Shown one piece after another: positions 16,885-25,755 of a stretch of DNA of 64,000 bases. The notes beneath the pieces are model-generated. The model was not told where the DNA came from. It did not search any database and saw only the letters and a list, made by a program, of their open reading frames with translations. The position numbers and the translations under genes were made by a program. Source of the stretch: Anaeromyxobacter sp. Fw109-5 (lineage in GTDB: Bacteria > Myxococcota > Myxococcia > Myxococcales > Anaeromyxobacteraceae); contig NC_009675.1 of NCBI RefSeq assembly GCF_000017505.1, forward strand, positions 2,294,001 through 2,358,000. The letters are read 5' to 3'. Each line of letters begins with the position of its first letter. The stretch's first letter is position 1.

Positions 16885-18266
16885 AGCGCGAGCTCCTCGA
16901 GGTGGGCCGGGACGTGCGCCCTCCAGCCGAGCCCGTCCATGCGCGCCTTGGCCGCGGCGAGCGCCGCGGGCTCGCCGTGGACGAGGAGCGTCCGGGCCGG
17001 CGGGGAGGGGAAGGTCGCGAGCCAGCGCGAGATCTCCGCCTCGTCGGCGTGCGCCGAGAAGCCGCTGATCGTCGCCACGCGGGCCTTCACCGGCACGTCC
17101 TCGCCGTGGATGCGCACGGTCGGCGCCCCGCTCTGCAAGGTCCAGCCGCGCGTGCCCGCCGCCTGGAAGCCCACGAGCAGCACGGTCGTGCGCGGATCGG
17201 GGAGGCGGCGGGCGAGGTGGTGGAGCACGCGGCCGCCGGTGGCCATGCCCGACGCCGACAGGATGACGCACGGGCCGCGCACGTCGTTCAGGGCCTTGGA
17301 CTGGTCGGTGCTCCGGCAGAAGGAGAGCTTCGCGGGGCGGAGCGGCTCCTCTCCCGCCTCGATGAGGCGGGTCGTCTCGTCGTCGTGGTCCGCGCGGTGC
17401 GCGAGGAACAGCGCGGTCGCGTCCACCGCCATCGGCGAGTCCACGAAGACCGGGAGCGCCGGGATCTCGCCCCTCGCCTCGAGCGCACGGAGCGTGAAAA
17501 GCACCTCCTGCGTGCGGCCGATGGCGAAGGCGGGGATGATCACCGCGCCGCCCGCGCGGACGGCGCGCCGGATCTCCTCGGCGAGCGCGGCCGCGGGCGA
17601 GGCGTCCGGGTGGGCCTTGCCCGCGTAGGTGCTCTCCAGCACGAGCGCGTCGGCGGGGGAGCCGGGATCGGGATCCGGGAGGATGGGCGCGCCGTAGCGG
17701 CCGAGGTCGCCGCTGAAGAGCAGCCGCAGCGGCCGCGGCCCGTCGAGCGCGAGCTCGACGAGGGCGCTCCCCAGGATGTGGCCGGCCCGGCGGAAGCGAA
17801 CGCGCACGCCCGGCGCGATCGCGCGCTCCTCGTCGTAGGGGAGCGGGGAGAGCCGCGGCAGCGCCGCGAGCGCGTCTGCCTCGGAGTAGAGCGGGGCCGC
17901 GTGCGGGGCGTGCTTCGAGTACCCCCTCCGGTTCGCGAAGCGCGCCTCTTCTTCCTGCAGCCGCCCCGAGTCCGGCAGGAGGAGCCCGGCCAGGTCACGC
18001 GTGGCGGGCGTGCAGTGCGCGAGGCCGCGGAATCCGTCCCGGACCAGCAGCGGCAGCGCCCCCGTGTGGTCCACGTGGGCGTGCGTCAGCACCACCGCGT
18101 CGATGGAGGAGGGCGGCACGGGCCAGGGCGCGCGGTTGCGGAGCCGCAGCTCCTTCTGCCCCTGGAACAGGCCTGCGTCGACGAGGACGCGGACGGACCC
18201 GGACTCGACGAGGAAGCGCGAGCCGGTGACCGTACCCGCCGCGCCGAGGAAGCGGATGGACGCCAT
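16881..18266 (-). CDS. beta-CASP metallo-beta-lactamase-fold RNase
   Basis: 461-residue RNA-processing nuclease of the CPSF73/Ysh1 type. The metallo-beta-lactamase core has THAHVDHTG near residue 62, the HILGSA and FSGDLG metal ligands, a beta-CASP insertion with PAFAIGRTQEVLF, and the C-terminal RMMBL motifs ILSASGMATGGRVLHH and ISGFSAHAD with a final VHGEP. Bacterial members are probably endo/5'-exonucleases acting on RNA in the cytosol. It is the first gene of a two-gene minus-strand operon with the methyltransferase. The link between the two functions is unclear. Confidence 0.9.
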   Translation of the reverse strand: MASIRFLGAAGTVTGSRFLVESGSVRVLVDAGLFQGQKELRLRNRAPWPVPPSSIDAVVLTHAHVDHTGALPLLVRDGFRGLAHCTPATRDLAGLLLPDSGRLQEEEARFANRRGYSKHAPHAAPLYSEADALAALPRLSPLPYDEERAIAPGVRVRFRRAGHILGSALVELALDGPRPLRLLFSGDLGRYGAPILPDPDPGSPADALVLESTYAGKAHPDASPAAALAEEIRRAVRAGGAVIIPAFAIGRTQEVLFTLRALEARGEIPALPVFVDSPMAVDATALFLAHRADHDDETTRLIEAGEEPLRPAKLSFCRSTDQSKALNDVRGPCVILSASGMATGGRVLHHLARRLPDPRTTVLLVGFQAAGTRGWTLQSGAPTVRIHGEDVPVKARVATISGFSAHADEAEISRWLATFPSPPARTLLVHGEPAALAAAKARMDGLGWRAHVPAHLEELAL

Positions 18267-18366
18267 GATGCGCCGATTCTACAATTCACCGGGGTCGGCG
18301 CGTGCCCGACCTGAGCTCGACTGCGCAGCGCGAGCGCCTCCGGGCGGCTCGGCGGAGACAAACGGA

Positions 18367-18756
18367 ATGCGCCGCAAGATCCGGGTCGTCGGGGCGATGA
18401 TCGAGCAGGACGGCAAGTACCTCATCACCCAGCGGCCGCCGCGGGCCTCCTTGCCGCTGCTGTGGGAGTTCCCCGGCGGCCGCGTGGAGGCGGGCGAGAC
18501 GGATCCCGCCGCGCTCGCGCGAGAGCTGCGCGAGGAGATGGGCATCGGGGTCGAGGTCGGCGACCGCGTGATCCACGTCGAACACGCGTACGAGAGCTAC
18601 GACATCGACTTCTGCGTGTACCGCTGCCGGCTCGTCACCGGGCCCATCCAGAACCTCCGCGTGCACGCCCACCGCTGGGTCCGACCCGACGAGCTCGACC
18701 AGTACGAGTTCCCCGCGGCCGACGAGAAGACCATCGCGAAGCTCCTCGGCCTCTAG
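18367..18756 (+). CDS. Nudix hydrolase (MutT-like)
   Basis: 129-residue Nudix pyrophosphohydrolase. The Nudix box reads GGRVEAGE, then seven residues, then ELREEMGI, with all catalytic glutamates present. The order [20 protein letters not shown] and [10 protein letters not shown] is typical of 8-oxo-dGTP-cleaving MutT-like proteins that clean oxidised nucleotides, but family members vary widely in substrate. The ATG at 18367 was preferred over upstream frames that overlap the divergent nuclease gene start. Confidence 0.9.
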   Translation: MRRKIRVVGAMIEQDGKYLITQRPPRASLPLLWEFPGGRVEAGETDPAALARELREEMGIGVEVGDRVIHVEHAYESYDIDFCVYRCRLVTGPIQNLRVHAHRWVRPDELDQYEFPAADEKTIAKLLGL

Positions 18757-18909
18757 CGCCCGGCCACCCGCCCGCTTCGCGCGCGCCTCAGCACCCATCC
18801 GGCCTCCCCGGAAGTCCCGACCCCGGATCGGGGCGCTCCAACGTGAGGCGGCGGATTGCCCGCTCCCCCGACATGCACAGATTCCTTGCGAAGAGGGGCG
18901 GGAGGCCCA

Positions 18910-20973
18910 GTGCCGGACGACAAGAAGCCACACGGACAGCGGGGCGAGCGGGGCTCGCGCCAGGGACCGCAAACACGGGTGCCGCTCGCCTCACCGGCGG
19001 CCTGGCTCGTGCTCATCGCGCTGGCGGTCTTCCTCTTCCGCGCGTTCCAGGACGTGGGCGTCCGGCGCATCCCGTACTCCCAGTTCAAGGACATGGTCCG
19101 CCAGAGCTCGTTCGAGCGCGTGGTGATCGGGCCGGACTGGGTGCGCGGCATCCCGAAGCCGGTGGAGAGCGGCTCCGAGGGAGCGAAGGCGGAGGGCGAG
19201 AAGAGCGAGAAGGGCGGCCAGGCGCTGCCGTACGTCGCGACGCGCATCCCGGGCGGCGACAGCGAGCTCGTCCCGCTCGTGGAGAAGGCGGGCGTCCCGT
19301 ACGACGCCGTGTCCGGCGGCGGCATGGGCGACCTCTTCTGGGTCTGGGTCGCGCCGATCGCGCTCGGGCTCCTGTTCTGGGCGTGGATCATGCGGCGCAT
19401 GTCCGGGCAGATGGGACAGGGCCCGCCGGGCGTGATGGCGTTCGGCAAGTCGCGCGCGCGCGTCCACATGGAGCCGGACACCGGGATCACCTTCCAGGAC
19501 GTCGCCGGCATCGACGAGGCCGTCGAGGAGCTCCAGGAGATCGTCGAGTTCCTGAAAACGCCGGAGAAGTACCGGCGGCTGGGCGGGCGGATCCCCAAGG
19601 GCGTGCTGCTCGTCGGTCCCCCCGGCACCGGCAAGACGCTGCTCGCCCGCGCCACGGCGGGCGAGGCGGGGGTCCCGTTCTTCTCGCTGTCCGGCTCGGA
19701 GTTCGTCGAGATGTTCGTCGGCGTCGGCGCCGCGCGCGTCCGCGACCTCTTCGCCCAGGCGACTCAGAAGGCGCCGTGCATCGTCTTCATCGACGAGCTC
19801 GACGCGCTCGGCAAGTCGCGCAACTCCGGCGTGGTCGGCGGCCACGACGAGCGGGAGCAGACGCTGAACCAGCTGCTCGCCGAGATGGACGGCTTCGACG
19901 CGCGCGCCTCCCTCATCGTCATGGGCGCGACGAACCGGCCGGAGATCCTGGACCCCGCGCTGATGCGCCCGGGCCGCTTCGATCGTCAGGTCCTCGTGGA
20001 CCGTCCCGACAAGCGCGGCCGCGAGAAGATCCTCCAGATCCACGCGAAGAACGTGAAGCTCGGCGCGGACGTGGACCTCCGCTCGATCGCGGTGCGCACG
20101 CCCGGCTTCGCCGGCGCCGACCTCGCGAACGTGGTGAACGAGGCCGCGCTGCTCGCCGCCCGCCGCAACAAGAGCGCGGTGACGCGGTCGGAGTTCGAGG
20201 AGGCCATCGAGCGCGTCGTGGCGGGGCTCGAGAAGAAGAGCCGGCGCATCAACGAGCGGGAGAAGGAGATCGTCGCGTTCCACGAGGCCGGGCACGCGCT
20301 CGTCTCCTGGATGCTGCCCCACGCCGACCGGGTGACGAAGGTGTCGATCATCCCGCGCGGCCTCGGCGCCCTCGGCTACACGCTCCAGCTGCCGATCGAG
20401 GATCGCTACCTCCTCACGCGCTCCGAGCTGCGCGACCGCATGGCGGGGCTCATGGGCGGGCGCGTGGCCGAGGAGGAGGTGTTCGGCGAGCCGTCCACCG
20501 GCGCCTCGAACGATCTCCAGCAGGCCACCGGCCTCGCCCGCATGATGGTGCGCGACTACGGCATGAGCGAGGCGCTCGGCCCCATCGCGCTCAACGAGGA
20601 GCGCGCGCCTTCCTTCCTCGGCAAGGCGTTCGAGACGCGCACCTACTCCGAGCAGACCGCGCTCGAGGTCGACCGCGAGGTGCAGTCGCTCGTGCTGGAG
20701 GCGCAGCAGCGCGCGCGAGAGACGGTGCGGCGCAACCGCGAACGGCTCGACGCGATGGCCGCCCGGCTGCTCACGGCCGAGGTGGTGGAGGAGGAGGAGA
20801 TGACGCGCCTCTGGGGCCCGAAGGTGGCTCGGCCGGACACGATCCACGGCCCCGGGCACACCGAGGCGCCCCCCGAGCACCCGGCCCGTCCCGTGGCGAT
20901 GGCCGAGGAGCACCGCGACACGTGGGGCGCGCCGCAGGCGGTGGCGGGCACCGCGCCCGGGGACCACGAGTGA
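18910..20973 (+). CDS. ftsH: ATP-dependent zinc metalloprotease FtsH
   Basis: Hexameric inner-membrane protease that unfolds and degrades membrane and regulatory proteins. The 687 residues contain two N-terminal membrane helices (about 27-45 and 135-160) around a periplasmic domain, an AAA module (Walker A GPPGTGKT near 236, Walker [12 protein letters not shown], then the second region of homology with its [20 protein letters not shown] run), and the zinc site HEAGH at about 458-462. The C-terminal tail after the peptidase domain is long and acidic/His-rich. The GTG at 18910 follows GGAGG. The next small gene overlaps its stop by four bases. Confidence 0.96.
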   Translation: MPDDKKPHGQRGERGSRQGPQTRVPLASPAAWLVLIALAVFLFRAFQDVGVRRIPYSQFKDMVRQSSFERVVIGPDWVRGIPKPVESGSEGAKAEGEKSEKGGQALPYVATRIPGGDSELVPLVEKAGVPYDAVSGGGMGDLFWVWVAPIALGLLFWAWIMRRMSGQMGQGPPGVMAFGKSRARVHMEPDTGITFQDVAGIDEAVEELQEIVEFLKTPEKYRRLGGRIPKGVLLVGPPGTGKTLLARATAGEAGVPFFSLSGSEFVEMFVGVGAARVRDLFAQATQKAPCIVFIDELDALGKSRNSGVVGGHDEREQTLNQLLAEMDGFDARASLIVMGATNRPEILDPALMRPGRFDRQVLVDRPDKRGREKILQIHAKNVKLGADVDLRSIAVRTPGFAGADLANVVNEAALLAARRNKSAVTRSEFEEAIERVVAGLEKKSRRINEREKEIVAFHEAGHALVSWMLPHADRVTKVSIIPRGLGALGYTLQLPIEDRYLLTRSELRDRMAGLMGGRVAEEEVFGEPSTGASNDLQQATGLARMMVRDYGMSEALGPIALNEERAPSFLGKAFETRTYSEQTALEVDREVQSLVLEAQQRARETVRRNRERLDAMAARLLTAEVVEEEEMTRLWGPKVARPDTIHGPGHTEAPPEHPARPVAMAEEHRDTWGAPQAVAGTAPGDHE

Positions 20974-21197
20974 AGCACGGGTCGGAGAGCCACGAGGCCC
21001 GCAAGGTCCTCTTCCAGACCGGCATCCGCCGCGGGCACCTCTCCCTCCAGGAGATCGACCGGGCGCTTCCGCAGGGGAGCCTCTCGCCGGCGGAGCGGTG
21101 GCTCCTCTTCTACAGCCTGCGCGCCGCGGGGGTGGAGATCCGCGACGGACGCGGCGACACCGTCCAGGAGCTGCCGGGAGAGCCGCCGATCCCCTGA
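20970..21197 (+). CDS. small protein resembling sigma-70 region 1.1
   Basis: 75-residue protein starting with a GTG inside the ftsH stop (GTGA overlap). The stretch [20 protein letters not shown], then DRALP and, after a helix, [11 protein letters not shown], follows the pattern of region 1.1 of housekeeping sigma factors (a short helical domain with G-x-L-t-x-x-E-I-n-x-x-L-P and ending G-I-x-V). No other sigma region is present. In RpoD this domain blocks DNA access before holoenzyme forms. A free copy could bind RNA polymerase or simply be a shared fold. Function unknown. Confidence 0.65.
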   Translation: MKHGSESHEARKVLFQTGIRRGHLSLQEIDRALPQGSLSPAERWLLFYSLRAAGVEIRDGRGDTVQELPGEPPIP

Positions 21198-21276
21198 GAG
21201 ATCGCCGGGGAGGGCGGCACCGCTCCGGCCTCCTCGACCGACCCCGGTGGCGCGTCGCCGCCGGGGGCTTCGACGT

Positions 21277-21304
21277 TTGACAGCCCCGAGCGTGTGGTTA
21301 GGTT
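21277..21304 (+). promoter_or_regulatory. sigma-70-type promoter for grpE
   Basis: TTGACA at 21277-21282 and TAGGTT at 21299-21304, spaced 16 bases, lie 25 bases before the grpE start. I looked for and did not see a CIRCE or a sigma-32-type element in this 131-base gap. Confidence 0.45.
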
Positions 21305-21328
21305 CGCGGCCGGAGGTCACGACAAGGC

Positions 21329-21994
21329 ATGTCCGAAGAGCGACGCGGCGCGCCCGCCCCGGAGGCCGGCGAGCCGCAGGTGAAGGTCGTGGATCGTCGG
21401 CGGTTCCGTCCCGACGGCAGGCCGGTGGAGGGGGATCCCGAGCAGACGCCGGGCGCCGGCGCCGACGCGCCGTCCGAGGAGGCGGCGGCGCCGGAGACGG
21501 CGGCCGATCCGCGCGAAGCGCAGCTCGCGGCCCAGCAGGCGCGCATCGAAGAGCTGGCGCGGGCCTATGCGGCGCTCGTGGAGGACAACAAGGCGTTCCG
21601 CCAGCGGCTCGAGCGCGAGCGGGCGCGCGTCGTGGAGGCGGAGCGCGTCAACGTGGCGCAGGCGCTCCTCGAGGCCGCCGACGACCTGGAGCGCGCGCTC
21701 GCCGCGGTGAGCACCGCGGGTGAGGGGCAGGGAGACGCGCTGCGGAACCTCGCCGAGGGGGTCCGGCTGTCGCTCGCGTCGCTGCACAAGCGCATCGCCG
21801 AGCTGGGCGCGCAGCGCATCCCGGTGCAGGGTCAGCGCTTCGACCCGCACGTCGCGGAGGCGATCGACACCATCGCCGTCGCGGACGCGGAGCAGGACGG
21901 TGTCGTGCTGCACGAGATCCGCCCCGGATATCGCATCGGCGAGCGCGTTCTTCGCCCCGCGCGGGTCCGGGTCGGCCGCCTTGCCCAGGCGTAG
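21329..21994 (+). CDS. grpE: nucleotide exchange factor GrpE
   Basis: Cofactor that drives ADP release from DnaK. 221 residues: a disordered acidic/Pro-rich head (about 1-65), a long coiled coil (REAQLAAQQARIEELARAYA, then LERERARVVEAERVNVAQAL), and a C-terminal beta domain with IPVQGQRFDPHVAEAI and GYRIGERVLRPARVRVG, which is diagnostic. dnaK and dnaJ are not adjacent here. It stands between the FtsH cluster and an HtrA protease, a local grouping of protein quality-control genes. Confidence 0.93.
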   Translation: MSEERRGAPAPEAGEPQVKVVDRRRFRPDGRPVEGDPEQTPGAGADAPSEEAAAPETAADPREAQLAAQQARIEELARAYAALVEDNKAFRQRLERERARVVEAERVNVAQALLEAADDLERALAAVSTAGEGQGDALRNLAEGVRLSLASLHKRIAELGAQRIPVQGQRFDPHVAEAIDTIAVADAEQDGVVLHEIRPGYRIGERVLRPARVRVGRLAQA

Positions 21995-22091
21995 CATGCG
22001 CGCGGTCCGCCGGAGCGGCGGGCGCGCGGGAATAGTTTTCCCGGCCGCACGTCTTTCGGGCGGATCCGGATCACTTGCCCGAGGAGAGGGT

Positions 22092-23669
22092 ATGCGCCGC
22101 ATCATCCACCGAAGCATCGCCACCACGTTCGTCGCGGCCCTGATCGCGTGCTCGCAGGACGGCCGCGCGGCCACCGAGCCCCAGCGTCCCGGCGTGAACG
22201 GCGCCCCGCTGTTCCAGGACGCCTCCCAGCAGGCGAGCCCGCAGCAGCCTGCGGAGGCCGCGGTTCCCCCTCAGGGCTCGCTCGCGCCGCTCATCGAGAA
22301 GGTCAAAGGCGCCGTGGTGAACATCTCCACGACGACGGTCATCAAGCACCCGCAGACCCGCGGGATGCCCAACCCCCACGGCCAGGCGCCGGGCGGTCGC
22401 GGCGGCCCCGGCGACGAGGAGTTCCAGGACTTCTTCGAGCGGTTCTTCGGCGGCCGCCCCGCGCCGCGGATGCCGGAGGAGTTCCGCGGCTCCTCGCTCG
22501 GCTCGGGCTTCGTCATCAGCCCGGACGGCTTCATCCTCACGAACAACCACGTGGTGCAGGACGCGACGGACATCCTCGTCCGGCTCACCGACGGCCGCGA
22601 GCTCAAGGCCGAGACGGTCGGCCGCGACCCGGCGACGGACGTCGCCCTCATCAGGCTCGTGAACCCGCCGAAGGACCTCCCGAACGTCGTGCTGGGCGAC
22701 TCCGATGCGCTCCGGCAGGGCGACTTCGTGCTCGCGCTGGGCAGCCCGTTCGGCCTGCGCGACACGGCCACGCTCGGCATCGTCTCCGCGAAGCACCGCC
22801 GCGAGGTGAACCCCACCGGCACCTACGACGACTTCATCCAGACGGACGCGGCCATCAACTCCGGCAACTCGGGCGGCCCGCTGTTCAACCTGCGCGGCGA
22901 GGTCATCGGCATCAACACCGCCATCGTCTCGCCACAGCTCGGCTCCGGCGTCGGCTTCGCCGTGCCCATCAACCTCGCGAAGTCGATCCTCCCGCAGCTG
23001 CGCGAGAAGGGGAAGGTGACGCGCGGCTACGTGGGCGTCTCGATCACCGATCTCAACCGCGACCTCGCCCAGGGCTTCGGCCTCCCTCCGGATCAGAAGG
23101 GCGCCCTCATCCAGGCCGTCGTCCCCCGCGGCCCCGCCGCGAAGGCGGGCGTGCAGCCCGGCGATGTCGTCGTCGCGGTGAACGGCAAGCCCGTGACCTC
23201 CGGCGGCGATCTCACGCGCGCGGTCGCGCTGGTCCAGCCCGGCAGCAAGGTGGATCTCACGGTCGTGCGCAGCGGCCAGAAGAAGCAGTTCAGCTTCGCG
23301 GTCGCGCAGCGGCCCGATGACGAGGAGGCGATCGCCCGCGGGCAGGGCGGCGAGCAGGAGGAGGGCGGCGACAAGGCCCCGAAGCTCGGTGTGACCCTCG
23401 GTGATCTCACCCCGCAGATCGCGCGGCAGCTCGGGATCGAGCCGGGGGAGGGCGTGCTCGTGCGCGACGTCGCCCCCGCCGGCCCGGCCGGGCGCGCCGG
23501 CATCGAGCCGGGCATGGTCATCGTCGAGCTGAACCGGAAGCCGGTGAAGACGGTGCAGGACGTCGCGCAGGCCATCGCGAAGATGAAGGACGGCGAGGTC
23601 GCGCTCCTGCGCGTTCGCCGCGGTCAGGATCTCTTCTACGTGGCGGTCCCGGTGGGCGGGCGCCAGTAG
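22092..23669 (+). CDS. Do/HtrA-family serine protease, lipoprotein-anchored
   Basis: Periplasmic protease-chaperone of the DegP family, 525 residues. The N-terminus ends in a lipobox (LIAC, Cys20, then Ser), so the mature protein is probably lipid-anchored rather than soluble. The trypsin-like domain has the catalytic His in NNHVV (about 153), Asp in ATDVALI (about 183) and Ser in INSGNSGGP (about 259). Two PDZ domains follow (about 315-405 and 430-520; GYVGVSI and GVLVRDVAPAGPA). The Q-linker with PHGQAPGGRG in the LA loop is typical. The ATG at 22092 follows GAGGAGAGGG. Confidence 0.94.
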   Translation: MRRIIHRSIATTFVAALIACSQDGRAATEPQRPGVNGAPLFQDASQQASPQQPAEAAVPPQGSLAPLIEKVKGAVVNISTTTVIKHPQTRGMPNPHGQAPGGRGGPGDEEFQDFFERFFGGRPAPRMPEEFRGSSLGSGFVISPDGFILTNNHVVQDATDILVRLTDGRELKAETVGRDPATDVALIRLVNPPKDLPNVVLGDSDALRQGDFVLALGSPFGLRDTATLGIVSAKHRREVNPTGTYDDFIQTDAAINSGNSGGPLFNLRGEVIGINTAIVSPQLGSGVGFAVPINLAKSILPQLREKGKVTRGYVGVSITDLNRDLAQGFGLPPDQKGALIQAVVPRGPAAKAGVQPGDVVVAVNGKPVTSGGDLTRAVALVQPGSKVDLTVVRSGQKKQFSFAVAQRPDDEEAIARGQGGEQEEGGDKAPKLGVTLGDLTPQIARQLGIEPGEGVLVRDVAPAGPAGRAGIEPGMVIVELNRKPVKTVQDVAQAIAKMKDGEVALLRVRRGQDLFYVAVPVGGRQ

Positions 23670-23710
23670 CGAGCCTCGAGCCCGCGGGGCCGCAGCGCCG
23701 TGCAGACGAT

Positions 23711-23742
23711 CGAGGGCCGCCCGGCGGATCGGGCGGCCCTCG
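23711..23742. terminator. 13-bp hairpin between convergent genes
   Basis: CGAGGGCCGCCCG and CGGGCGGCCCTCG form a perfect 13-bp stem around a six-base loop. It lies 41 bases after the HtrA gene stop and 35 bases before the end of the opposing gene. No T run follows on either strand. The position suggests a bidirectional 3'-end structure. Confidence 0.6.
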
Positions 23743-23777
23743 CCGTACCGAAGGAGTGAGGTCGCCGCCGGGTGCCG

Positions 23778-24377
23778 CTACAGGACCCGCGAGGCGATCT
23801 CGTTGCCGGTGCGTGCGTCGACGACGCGGATCGCCATGAAGCGCGCCGCGACGCCCTCCATCATCCCGCCCTCGCCCCGCCGCCGCAGCTTCCAGCTCTT
23901 CTCCGGCCGGAAGACGATCTCGAGCTCGATGGCGCCGGTCCGGAACGGTCCCTGGAACTCCAGGTCCATCACGCCGGGCGGGAGCTTTCCGCGGATCGGG
24001 ATGAGGTTCATGAGGGGGTTGCCGGCCGCGTCCTGGCGGGCGGGCGTGCCGTGGGTGAGGGCGAGGCCGCCGCCGTCCACGAAGGGAGTCACGAGGAGCA
24101 CGAAGCCGTCACCCTGGAGCTCGGCGCGGACGAGGGTCGCCGCGTCCGTCACACGCACGGTGAACGTCTTCCCGGAGAGCGCCCGCCGCGACGCGAGCAC
24201 GTTCGCCTCGCAGGTGGCGCGCGTGTACACGTCGGTGCAGTGGCCGACGTAGCGCGTGAGGAAGGGCTCGAGCGCGTCGAGCCGCTCCGCGCCGGTGGCG
24301 AGGGCGTCGAAGCGCTCGCCAGCCAGGGCGGAGGGGGAGGAGGCGAGGAGGAGGACCACGGCCCAGAGAAAGCGCAT
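23778..24377 (-). CDS. exported protein of unknown function
   Basis: 199-residue protein with a clear signal peptide (MRFLWAVVLLLASSPSALAG, cleavage near residue 19). The mature part has two cysteines (VGHCTDVYTRATCEANV) that could form a disulfide, then mostly beta strands, ending ARFMAIRVVDARTGNEIASR. I recognise no catalytic motif; it could be one of the small exported families restricted to myxobacteria. The ATG at 24377 is chosen because it begins the signal peptide. A frame to 24458 adds unrelated residues. Confidence 0.7.
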   Translation of the reverse strand: MRFLWAVVLLLASSPSALAGERFDALATGAERLDALEPFLTRYVGHCTDVYTRATCEANVLASRRALSGKTFTVRVTDAATLVRAELQGDGFVLLVTPFVDGGGLALTHGTPARQDAAGNPLMNLIPIRGKLPPGVMDLEFQGPFRTGAIELEIVFRPEKSWKLRRRGEGGMMEGVAARFMAIRVVDARTGNEIASRVL

Positions 24378-24512
24378 GTGTTGGGATCCCCTTGGTGCGC
24401 GGGCGATGCGCCCGGACGGGTACCGCGAGTGTAACGCGGGGCCGCTCTGCTCGACCAAAAGTTAGGCCGTCGGCGTGCGACCGGGAGGCGCATGAAGGGC
24501 GAGGTGGCTTTT

Positions 24513-24541
24513 TTGACTACATGCGCCCACCGGCCTAGCCT
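24513..24541 (+). promoter_or_regulatory. sigma-70-type promoter for the PilZ gene
   Basis: TTGACT (24513-24518) and TAGCCT (24536-24541) are 17 bases apart. Transcription would begin near 24548, leaving a short leader of about 20 bases before the ATG at 24568. A six-T run overlaps the -35 element upstream. Confidence 0.5.
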
Positions 24542-24567
24542 GTCGGGCAGGTCGGGAGGCGGACGAC

Positions 24568-24930
24568 ATGCTCAACAGCCGCAGGGACGGACGCAGGCCG
24601 ATGCCGGTGGAGCGCCGCGCGGCGCCCCGTCTCGACAAGGTCTTCCGGGTCTACCTCGAAGGCGATCGGGGCATGGGCCTCGGCATCGCGCGCAACATCT
24701 CCGAGGGCGGCATGTTCGTCGAGACGCGCGTCCCCCATCCCATCGGCTCGCAGGTCCGGGTCACCTTCCCGTCCGACGCCGGCGAGATGACCGCCGTCGC
24801 GGAGGTCCGCTACGTCTGCCACCTCGTCGGTCGGGGACCGGTCGACGTCGAGCGGCCGGCGGCGCTGCGCGGGATGGGCGTGAAGTTCCTGTACTTCGAG
24901 GACGACGCCGTCCACGCCGACCTGCAGTGA
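24568..24930 (+). CDS. PilZ-domain protein
   Basis: 120-residue stand-alone PilZ domain. The RxxxR motif is in VERRAAPR near residue 18 and the second half of the site in RNISEGGMFVET (N-x-S-x-x-G). Canonical PilZ domains bind cyclic di-GMP through these residues, and in myxobacteria related domains also work in motility without binding it. A conserved strand (VRVTFPSDAGEMTAVAEVRY) and a GMGVKF ending complete the barrel. It is located 63 bases before an ABC transporter operon, on the same strand. Confidence 0.85.
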   Translation: MLNSRRDGRRPMPVERRAAPRLDKVFRVYLEGDRGMGLGIARNISEGGMFVETRVPHPIGSQVRVTFPSDAGEMTAVAEVRYVCHLVGRGPVDVERPAALRGMGVKFLYFEDDAVHADLQ

Positions 24931-24993
24931 CCGAGCCCGCAAGGTCGCCCGGCGGCCCGGCGCGACCGGTCGACCCGAGGTAGATCTGCTCCC

Positions 24994-25755
24994 GTGACGC
25001 TCGCGATCGAGACGGAGGGGCTGACGCGGCTGTTCGACGGCCGCGTCGCCGTGGAGGGGCTCGCGCTCGCCGTGCCGGTGGGGGCCTTCTACGGGTTCCT
25101 CGGCCCGAACGGCGCCGGGAAGAGCACCACCATCAAGATGCTCACCGGCCTGCTCTCGCCCACGTCCGGGCGCGCGCGCGTGCTCGGGATCGAGCTCGAC
25201 CGCGATCCGCTCTCCGTGAAGCGCCGCATCGGCGTCGTGCCGGACGGCCTCGCGCTCTTCGAGCGGCTCTCCGGCGCCGAGCAGCTCCGCATCCACGGCC
25301 AGCTCTACGGCCTCGATCGCCGCGAGGCCGGGCGGCGCGCCGACGAGCTGCTCGCGGCGCTGGAGCTGGTGGACGACGCGGGGAAGCTCGTCGGCGAGTA
25401 CAGCCACGGCATGAAGAAGAAGCTCGCCCTCGGGTGCGCGCTCATCCACGGTCCCGAGCTCCTTTTCCTCGACGAGCCGTTCGAGGGCATCGACGCGGTG
25501 GCCGTGAACGGCATCCGGCGGCTCCTGCAGGACCTCGTCGCCCGCAGGGCGATGACGATCTTCCTCACGAGCCACGTGCTCGAGGTGGTGGAGCGGCTCG
25601 TGTCGCACGTGGGGATCGTCCGCGACGGCCGGCTCGCGGCGCAGGGCACGCTCGCCGAGGTCCGCGGCGCGTGCACGCTCGAGGAGGTGTTCATCCGCAC
25701 CGTCGGGGAGGAGCGCGAGGTGCGCGGGCTGTCCTGGCTCGGCGAGGGCGCGTGA
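24994..25755 (+). CDS. ABC transporter ATP-binding protein
   Basis: 253-residue ATPase of an ABC-2-type exporter. Walker A is GPNGAGKST near residues 36-44, the signature is YSHGMKKKL near 133 (S-x-G with H, a common variant), Walker B is LLFLDEPFEG near 155, and the switch His is in LTSHVLEVV. The GTG start at 24994 yields the common TLAIETEGLTRLFDG opening. Its stop overlaps the GTG of the permease gene, so they form one transporter. Substrate unknown. Confidence 0.93.
   Translation: MTLAIETEGLTRLFDGRVAVEGLALAVPVGAFYGFLGPNGAGKSTTIKMLTGLLSPTSGRARVLGIELDRDPLSVKRRIGVVPDGLALFERLSGAEQLRIHGQLYGLDRREAGRRADELLAALELVDDAGKLVGEYSHGMKKKLALGCALIHGPELLFLDEPFEGIDAVAVNGIRRLLQDLVARRAMTIFLTSHVLEVVERLVSHVGIVRDGRLAAQGTLAEVRGACTLEEVFIRTVGEEREVRGLSWLGEGA

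Noticed and set aside
21198-21328. CIRCE or heat-shock operator before grpE
   Set aside because: I looked for TTAGCACTC-N9-GAGTGCTAA and saw no match; only a sigma-70-like promoter.
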